From JBBTDV01 sp038042605 (GTDB lineage Bacteria > Bdellovibrionota > UBA1018), in assembly GCA_964358645.1 (NCBI GenBank), contig CAYHPW010000047.1:1-20090 (forward strand): 20,090 bases of DNA. The letters run 5' to 3'. A program made the position numbers and the translations under genes. Below, piece by piece: positions 15,012 to 20,090 of this stretch. The notes below the pieces were generated by a model. The model saw only the letters and a program-made list of their open reading frames with translations, did not search any database and was not told the origin of the DNA. How positions within the stretch are numbered: the first letter of the stretch is position 1; each line of letters begins with the position of its first letter.

Positions 15012-16430
15012 ATGCACGAAACAAACAAAGAAAGAATACACTCTAATGTACTAACAGCGATTGGCAATACCCCGATAGTGCGGCTCAACAGGGTAGCCGC
15101 TGGATATAGCTCAAACATCTTTGTAAAACTGGAATTCATGAATCCAGGCGGTTCGATCAAAGACCGTATCGGATGGTGGATGATCGAAGACGCGGAAAAA
15201 AAGGGGTTGATAAAACCAGGTGGGACAATCATCGAAAGCACCAGCGGCAATACAGGCGTTGGCCTGGCACTGGCGGCCGCGATCAAAGGTTACAAATGCA
15301 TTTTTGTCCTACCCGATAAGATGTCCTCCGAAAAAATTCGCAACCTGCGCGCTTTCGGTGCAAAAGTAGTCGTCACACCAACCGCAGTGACACCAGAGGA
15401 TCCACGCAGCTATTATCAAGTAGCCAGAAGCATAGCCAAGGAAACAAAAAACAGCATCTACATCAACCAATACGACAATCTATCCAACCGCGAGGTGCAC
15501 TACCTGATGAGCGGACCAGAAGTGTTCCGCCAAATGCCTGAGGTCGATGTCTTCGTAGCCGGGATAGGCACAGGCGGAACTGTCTGTGGGATCGGGAAGT
15601 ATCTTAAGGAAAAGCGGCCATCATGTAAAATCATAGCGGTCGATCCAGTCGGATCGATAGTCTACGACACATTCAAAACCGGACGTGCCCAAAGCGAACC
15701 AAAAACTTATAAAATAGAGGGCATCGGTGAGGACTTTATCCCTAAAAATTATGACTTTTCCATAATCGACGACGTTGTTCAAATCGATGATAAGGAATCC
15801 TTCCTGATGACACGTGATCTGCTTACAAAAGAAGGCCTGTATTGCGGTGTTTCCGGCGGGGGAGCGGTCGTAGGAGCTATGCGCTGGGTGAAATCGCAGG
15901 GGAATAAGTATAAAGACAAGAATGTCCTGGTAATTTTACCTGACAGCGGTAACCGGTACATGTCAAAAGCATTCGACGACGATTGGATGCGCGAGGCCGG
16001 CTTCCTGGATAAACCGTCACTCGGAAGTGTTTCTGACCTTATGCACTTCCTCCGTTTAAACGGCACGAGGCCGACAAAAATCATCATGGTCAAACAGACA
16101 GATAAAATATCGGCGGTCATCGAACTAATGCGAGAAAACAACATAAGCCAGGTCCCGGTTTCTGACGACGCAGGCTGGATCAAAGGACTTATTACAGAAG
16201 GCGCGATTCTATCAGCCTTACACGAAGGACGAATCAAAACATCAGACAATGCTGAAAAGGTCGCAGATCCATCCCTGGAATTCCTAACACCGGATGACCC
16301 TATTGAAAAAATCTCGAGAATCATAACTGGCGGGAAAATCGCCCTGGTAAATTCTCCATCTGAAAATAACAAGCTCATCGGGATAATAACAAAAATAGAT
16401 CTCCTAACTTATCTGGGGCAAAAAACATGA
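15012..16430 (+). CDS. cbs: Cystathionine beta-synthase with C-terminal CBS domains
   Basis: This 472-aa PLP enzyme condenses serine (or an activated serine) with homocysteine to cystathionine, the first step of reverse transsulfuration. The catalytic domain (about 8-330) has the PLP lysine K50 in NPGGSIKDR, the substrate loop STSGNTG (76-82), the phosphate-binding GTGGT (186-190) and PDSGNRYMSK (310-319). Residues about 335-470 hold two CBS domains (VIELMRENNISQVPV, then ITGGKIALVNSP and GIITKIDLL), which in relatives bind adenosyl ligands and tune activity. There is no N-terminal haem-binding extension. Without the tandem domains it would be hard to tell from cysteine synthase. A GAGTGAGG stretch precedes the ATG. 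It overlaps the next gene by 4 bp (ATGA), consistent with coupled translation. Confidence 0.92.
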   Translation: MHETNKERIHSNVLTAIGNTPIVRLNRVAAGYSSNIFVKLEFMNPGGSIKDRIGWWMIEDAEKKGLIKPGGTIIESTSGNTGVGLALAAAIKGYKCIFVLPDKMSSEKIRNLRAFGAKVVVTPTAVTPEDPRSYYQVARSIAKETKNSIYINQYDNLSNREVHYLMSGPEVFRQMPEVDVFVAGIGTGGTVCGIGKYLKEKRPSCKIIAVDPVGSIVYDTFKTGRAQSEPKTYKIEGIGEDFIPKNYDFSIIDDVVQIDDKESFLMTRDLLTKEGLYCGVSGGGAVVGAMRWVKSQGNKYKDKNVLVILPDSGNRYMSKAFDDDWMREAGFLDKPSLGSVSDLMHFLRLNGTRPTKIIMVKQTDKISAVIELMRENNISQVPVSDDAGWIKGLITEGAILSALHEGRIKTSDNAEKVADPSLEFLTPDDPIEKISRIITGGKIALVNSPSENNKLIGIITKIDLLTYLGQKT

Positions 16431-17599
16431 AAGACAACCACACCAACAATCACTGCTTCGGAACACTGGCCATTCATGCCGGACAAGACCCAGAACCTGT
16501 TACCGGCGCGGTAATGACCCCTATTTACCAAACAAGCACTTTCGCGCAGCCATCGCCCGGTAAACACAGTGGTTATGAATATTCACGCACGGACAACCCG
16601 ACACGTACGGCATATCAAAAATGCATCGCTGCTCTTGAAAAAGGCAAACACGCCTTGGCCTTTTCATCCGGCCTGGCCGCTATCGATGCGGTTCTTCATA
16701 CTCTAAAAACCGGGGATCACGTTATCTGCTGTGACGACGTATACGGTGGAACGTACCGGATATTCGACAAGGTATACAAACAACATGGGATTGAGTTTTC
16801 TTTCGTGGACCTTTCAAATCCCATTTCAAACCTAAAGACCGCTGAAGCAGCGATCCGTAAAAACACGCGCCTGCTATGGCTTGAGAGTCCCACCAACCCG
16901 ATGCTGAAAGTCCTTGATATCAACGCTCTCTCGGGCATGGCACACAAACACGGGATTTTATCGGTGGTTGACAACACATTCGCGAGCCCGTACTTCCAGC
17001 AGCCATTGGACCTGGGCGCTGACATAGTTGTACACAGCGTGACTAAATACATTAACGGTCACAGCGACGTGGTCGGCGGTGTAATCATCACAAACAACGA
17101 CAAATTATACGAAGAACTTAAATTCATCCAAAATGCAGTTGGAGCGGTACCAGCACCATTTGACTGCTTTCTCGTGATGCGTGGACTGAAGACCTTGCAC
17201 GTCAGGATGGAAAGACACGCCGCCAACGCTATTGAGATAGCCCGCTATCTCAGTGGACACCCTAAAGTCGAGCGCGTTATCTATCCAGGACTTGAAAACC
17301 ATCCACAGCATGCTACGGCAAAAAAGCAAATGAAGGGCTATGGTGGGATGATCACCTTCTTCATTAAAGGCGGCCTCGGCGAAGCACAGTCATTTCTTGA
17401 AAAGGTTAAGCTCTTCACGCTGGCCGAAAGCCTTGGTGGGGTTGAATCACTGATCGAACACCCGGCGATAATGACCCATGCCAGCGTGCCCGCCGAAACA
17501 CGCAAGTCACTTGGCATACATGACAACCTGATACGAATCAGCGTAGGTATAGAAGACGTGCGTGATTTAATTGCAGATTTGTCAAAAGCTCTCGGTTAA
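16427..17599 (+). CDS. Cystathionine gamma-lyase / gamma-synthase family enzyme
   Basis: This 390-aa protein belongs to the Cys/Met-metabolism PLP enzymes. The PLP lysine is K207 in HSVTKYINGHSDVVGG. YSRTDNPTR (52-60) from one subunit reaches the partner's cofactor. SSGLAAIDAVL (80-90), WLESPTNPML (151-160) and VDNTFASPY (181-189) complete the site, and SLGGVESLIEHPA is in the C-terminal domain. Gamma-lyase and gamma-synthase cannot be separated by motifs alone. The overlap with cystathionine beta-synthase argues for the lyase: cystathionine to cysteine, 2-oxobutyrate and ammonia. Together the pair would allow cysteine to be made from methionine-derived homocysteine, and could also produce hydrogen sulfide. 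It is the last gene of the operon; no clear terminator hairpin follows within 40 nt. Confidence 0.93.
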   Translation: MKDNHTNNHCFGTLAIHAGQDPEPVTGAVMTPIYQTSTFAQPSPGKHSGYEYSRTDNPTRTAYQKCIAALEKGKHALAFSSGLAAIDAVLHTLKTGDHVICCDDVYGGTYRIFDKVYKQHGIEFSFVDLSNPISNLKTAEAAIRKNTRLLWLESPTNPMLKVLDINALSGMAHKHGILSVVDNTFASPYFQQPLDLGADIVVHSVTKYINGHSDVVGGVIITNNDKLYEELKFIQNAVGAVPAPFDCFLVMRGLKTLHVRMERHAANAIEIARYLSGHPKVERVIYPGLENHPQHATAKKQMKGYGGMITFFIKGGLGEAQSFLEKVKLFTLAESLGGVESLIEHPAIMTHASVPAETRKSLGIHDNLIRISVGIEDVRDLIADLSKALG

Positions 17600-17642
17600 T
17601 TAGATTGATTTTTAAACCTTTTTAAATTAATAAGAAGAGTAT

Positions 17643-17708
17643 ATGCGAAAACTAAGAGAGTTACTTAAACGGCTGCTGAAGTCGAAATCACGTCTTGCTC
17701 TCGCGTAA
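17643..17708 (+). CDS. Candidate small ORF, 21-aa basic amphipathic peptide
   Basis: ATG to TAA in 22 codons with AGAAGAG 4-5 nt upstream of the start. The peptide has eight Lys/Arg against one Glu. Leucines at 4, 7, 8, 11 and 12 form an i, i+3, i+4, i+7 pattern, giving an amphipathic helix, and it ends in LALA. It lies 43 nt after the CGL stop, and its TAA abuts the stop of the opposing phosphatase gene with no gap. It could be a membrane-active or leader-type peptide. It is too short to exclude chance: coding is inferred from the ribosome site and composition only. Confidence 0.35.
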   Translation: MRKLRELLKRLLKSKSRLALA

Positions 17709-18860
17709 TCAGCTCTTGGCAAATCTAACAATCTTTGAATCCACATCAATGACCATCGCCGTGCAGTCTTGGGCTGGCATATCATCTTCTTCTGCAAGAT
17801 GGCCTTTGACTTGAAAAACCAGTTCATTAAGCGTCTCAACCGCGCTCTCGTTGCGCCTGCCATTCAGAAGTTGAATGATATTGGAGCGTTCTTCGAAAGC
17901 TTCAAGAAACCCATCCGACACCAGCACGAGACGTGAGCCCTGCTCTAGCTTTAGCTGGCGCTCATCGTAAACAGCTATTTCAGTAGCCATGGTTATGTGA
18001 CTCCCGGAGCTGCTTAATTCCTCGAACATCTCGTTTTCCCTGGCATGGAACACGAGGGAAGATCCGAGATTTAAATACCTTAGAATCCCATCCCTGCGTG
18101 ACATAACCCCATAAAAAATCGACAAGTGGTCGCGTTCGCTTAGTGTCGTGCAAAGCTCTTCCTTGACACGCTTAACCGTTTCAACACTTGAACTGGACTG
18201 ATCGGCTGACAACTTAAGCATCGCTCTCACGATCACCGACAGCACCGCGCTTGCGAGTCCGTAACTGGACGAATCACACAGCACCACCGAAACCATGCTG
18301 CGGTCCTTCGCCTCAGCCACATCAAAATAATCACCCCCCGAACGCATGCCAGCTACATATCTGCCAGCTATTCTAAACCCATTTACATCTGAAAATCTGT
18401 TTTGACTTTGTATCTTCCCCCTTTGAAGCCTCTCGGCGAGCCTTAAGTCATCCGTCAAATGATCCAGTATTTCCGAAAAAGATGCATTAAGCCTGGATAC
18501 CTCATTCCACATCAGGATCTGCTGGCAATGCCTGATCCTGCTTAATACCTCTATTGCACGGAAGGGGTGAATCAAAACGTCATCAACTTTACCTTCAAGT
18601 AAAAACCGGTGGATACCGCTGATATCCTCACGATCACGCACTAATAAGAATACCGCGCGCCCACGTCTGTCTAATTTCAAAACATAGCTATCCAGATCTG
18701 CAACATCTTCATCGACAAACACGATCCCGCCACATTCACGCACGTCATCAGTGACATTCACCTTAACTTCCATATATTTTGACAGGATGTTTTTAAGTCC
18801 CAGCGCATAGGTCTGAGCGGCGATTTTGTTTTCAGTAAGAATACTTAAACTAATATCCAT
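17709..18860 (-). CDS. SpoIIE/PP2C-type phosphatase with degenerate receiver domain
   Basis: This 383-aa cytoplasmic protein has two parts. Residues 1-112 look like a response-regulator receiver. D50 in IVFVDEDVADLD sits at the phosphoacceptor position. The N-terminal acidic pair is not recognisable (SLSILTEN), and the conserved lysine before PF is H98 (VLIHPF), so it may be a pseudo-receiver. A linker helix (about 113-150) leads to the PP2C_SIG domain: SGGDYFDV with D177, VVLCDSSSYGLASAVL with D196 (usually GDVSGHG), LVLVSDGFLEA with D316, and QDCTAMVID with D365. The four metal aspartates are kept, so phosphatase activity is plausible. Such enzymes usually dephosphorylate an anti-sigma antagonist, but none is in view. 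The ATG has GAGG 6 nt upstream, overlapping the stop of the barrel gene before it. Confidence 0.88.
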   Translation of the reverse strand: MDISLSILTENKIAAQTYALGLKNILSKYMEVKVNVTDDVRECGGIVFVDEDVADLDSYVLKLDRRGRAVFLLVRDREDISGIHRFLLEGKVDDVLIHPFRAIEVLSRIRHCQQILMWNEVSRLNASFSEILDHLTDDLRLAERLQRGKIQSQNRFSDVNGFRIAGRYVAGMRSGGDYFDVAEAKDRSMVSVVLCDSSSYGLASAVLSVIVRAMLKLSADQSSSSVETVKRVKEELCTTLSERDHLSIFYGVMSRRDGILRYLNLGSSLVFHARENEMFEELSSSGSHITMATEIAVYDERQLKLEQGSRLVLVSDGFLEAFEERSNIIQLLNGRRNESAVETLNELVFQVKGHLAEEDDMPAQDCTAMVIDVDSKIVRFAKS

Positions 18861-18868
18861 ACGTTACC

Positions 18869-19966
18869 TCAGAACGCCCGCACCTGATAATGCAACATGT
18901 ATCGGCTATCCTGCTGAACCTTGTACCCACCGCCGACCTCCTCGCCATACCAAGTGAAATTAAATTCGGCCTTTTTCCTCCTAAGCCCTATCCCAAGGGA
19001 CGTATACCCGCCGCGGTACCCGCTGCGAATAAACAATAAATCTCCTAGAGACAACTCAAGACCACCAACCAAGCGAGCAAGCATTGGCAATTGAGTTATA
19101 TTTGAAAAATCGCGGTACACAAAAGCTATGTTAAAATAAGTACCGCCAGCAATCCTGTACAACAAACTAAAAGACGCATCATAAGTCGTGCGCTCCGTGG
19201 CTGGGGCACCGACAGTGTTTCTCGCCAAGGGTACGAGCGAAAACTCGCTGAACTTAGCATTCAAAACATTCCGCGCTACCACGTTAATCGACGGGAGATT
19301 CGTATAAGGCAACGTAAGCGCAAAACCAAGATTATGTGATAATGCGGATCCCTGCGAAAGACCCTGGTTATAACCAAGTGGATCAGCCGTCACGGCCTCG
19401 GTCTTTTGCCCTGAAGCCTGATTAACCCACTGCAGGCTATATCCCAGGCGGACAATACCGCTTGCCAGCCTGATACCACCACCCACAGCCGGGATAAACT
19501 GGTACAAACTTCTGTAAGTTATGGTTTGATCTCCGTTCGCCACCGCCCCTACTTCACTTTGCATCAGCAAACCAAGCGCGAAGCCCCTAAAATAAGCGGC
19601 TGGCATTAAACTGGCGCCGGAAGAAAAATAAATTCCAGGATGCGCTTGCAAAGTCGTGGCATAGCGGCTTAGTTCTGCAACCTTGTAAAAATTTAAATCA
19701 AAATTCTGAACATAACCATTGTTGGCATATATGCCTAAGTTTACAGGTTCAACACCCCTCGATCCCCTTCTGGCTATTATCGCTGGATTATAGAATAATC
19801 CTGCCGCACCATCCTCCCCGAGCGGAAGAAAGGCATCCCCAAGCGCTGCAGCCCTGCCGGAGGTGTAACGTGACCCTGGCACCACATCCAACCTGGCCAT
19901 GGAATCATGTCCATAGCTAAAAATCACCAAAGCGCACAATAGTTGATACAACAGTCCCCTAGGCAT
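18869..19966 (-). CDS. Outer-membrane beta-barrel protein, PorV/UPF0164-like
   Basis: The ATG at 19964-19966 has AGG 5 nt upstream; a GTG six bases earlier overlaps that Shine-Dalgarno and is less likely. The 365-aa product has a signal peptide ending near SMA. The mature N-terminus reads SRYTSGRAAALGDAFLPLGEDGAAGLFYNPA (key elements AAALGDAF and LFYNPA), the signature of PorV/UPF0164-type barrels, where an alanine-glycine segment leads to a YNPA turn. The rest alternates hydrophobic and polar residues in strands and ends YQVRAF, a terminal phenylalanine suited to BAM recognition. The function could be transport, secretion support or fatty-acid-like uptake; no single one can be chosen. It is 8 nt upstream of the phosphatase gene, so the pair probably form an operon. 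Confidence 0.82.
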   Translation of the reverse strand: MPRGLLYQLLCALVIFSYGHDSMARLDVVPGSRYTSGRAAALGDAFLPLGEDGAAGLFYNPAIIARRGSRGVEPVNLGIYANNGYVQNFDLNFYKVAELSRYATTLQAHPGIYFSSGASLMPAAYFRGFALGLLMQSEVGAVANGDQTITYRSLYQFIPAVGGGIRLASGIVRLGYSLQWVNQASGQKTEAVTADPLGYNQGLSQGSALSHNLGFALTLPYTNLPSINVVARNVLNAKFSEFSLVPLARNTVGAPATERTTYDASFSLLYRIAGGTYFNIAFVYRDFSNITQLPMLARLVGGLELSLGDLLFIRSGYRGGYTSLGIGLRRKKAEFNFTWYGEEVGGGYKVQQDSRYMLHYQVRAF

Positions 19967-20019
19967 ATTCACCTATCGGTCATGCCCACATTTTTATTGA
20001 GTGATGCGTCAATTATTTT

Positions 20020-20048
20020 TCTATAAAGCTTCTATGGCGTGTTTTGAA
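20020..20048 (-). promoter_or_regulatory. Candidate promoter for the barrel-phosphatase operon
   Basis: On the minus strand TTCAAA (20043-20048) and TATAGA (20020-20025) are 17 bp apart, each 4/6 to the sigma70 consensus, about 50 nt upstream of the barrel start. An alternative TTGACG lies further downstream but has no matching -10. The remaining bases to the window edge show no gene. Confidence 0.4.
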
Positions 20049-20090
20049 TTTGGCTAGCCGCGCACTTCACGGTTGATATTTATTTATTCC

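Noticed and set aside
15779..16378. 199-codon minus-strand frame inside cystathionine beta-synthase
   Set aside because: It lies opposite a well-conserved CBS-domain gene and its translation is Ser/Arg-rich with no domain signs.
1..20090. tRNA, rRNA, CRISPR array, insertion sequence or prophage
   Set aside because: I found no cloverleaf-like segments, regularly spaced repeats, transposase motifs or phage genes. The DUF4143 ATPases are patchy genes but not mobile elements by themselves.

Overview
The window is a gene-dense stretch of a Gram-negative bacterial chromosome. Evidence for a Gram-negative host is a class IV-a type pilin, a lipobox lipoprotein, an outer-membrane beta-barrel with a C-terminal aromatic residue, and secreted proteins. 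Base composition is mid-range, with an AT-richer island by eye around 4.96-9.97 kb. The mix of a PorV-like barrel, a SpoIIE-type phosphatase, a reverse-transsulfuration pair and several DUF4143 ATPases would fit a Bdellovibrionota- or Myxococcota-like lineage, but nothing in the sequence fixes the taxon. I see no rRNA, tRNA, CRISPR array, phage module or insertion sequence.

Layout. At 1-350 (-) is the N-terminal part of a metallo-beta-lactamase-fold hydrolase. A small XRE regulator (454-918, +) converges on a thyA-folA operon (2250-911, -). Divergent from thyA, across a short gap holding a perfect 14-bp palindrome, is the first DUF4143 ATPase (2343-3512, +). It ends 4 nt from the tail of an acetyl-CoA hydrolase/CoA-transferase family gene (4812-3517, -). 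An AT-rich block follows: a type IV pilin (5454-4960, -), then, divergently, a DUF2723 GT-C-type membrane protein (5618-7480, +) and a tightly coupled 827-aa fusion of a polytopic membrane protein with a SAM methyltransferase (7482-9965, +). This is the best candidate here for an undescribed system, possibly surface glycan or pilin modification.

From 10.0 to 12.2 kb come the C-terminal remnant of a DUF4143 ATPase (-), a small secreted protein with a DsbD-alpha-like look (+), and a second intact DUF4143 ATPase (+) whose start codon sits in an inverted repeat. The second ATPase overlaps the tail of an M1-like peptidase lipoprotein (13722-12196, -).

Across an AT-rich divergent control region runs a probable operon (13898-17599, +): an exported NodB-fold protein that has lost its key metal-binding residues, cystathionine beta-synthase, and cystathionine gamma-lyase/synthase. 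The last two would convert homocysteine to cysteine. A 21-codon ORF for a very basic amphipathic peptide ends exactly where a pseudo-receiver/SpoIIE phosphatase gene (18860-17709, -) ends on the other strand. That phosphatase is co-transcribed with an upstream outer-membrane barrel gene (19966-18869, -) that has a plausible promoter at the right edge. All gaps between genes are under 200 bases, and opposing genes are repeatedly packed tail to tail with 0-8 bp gaps or overlaps.
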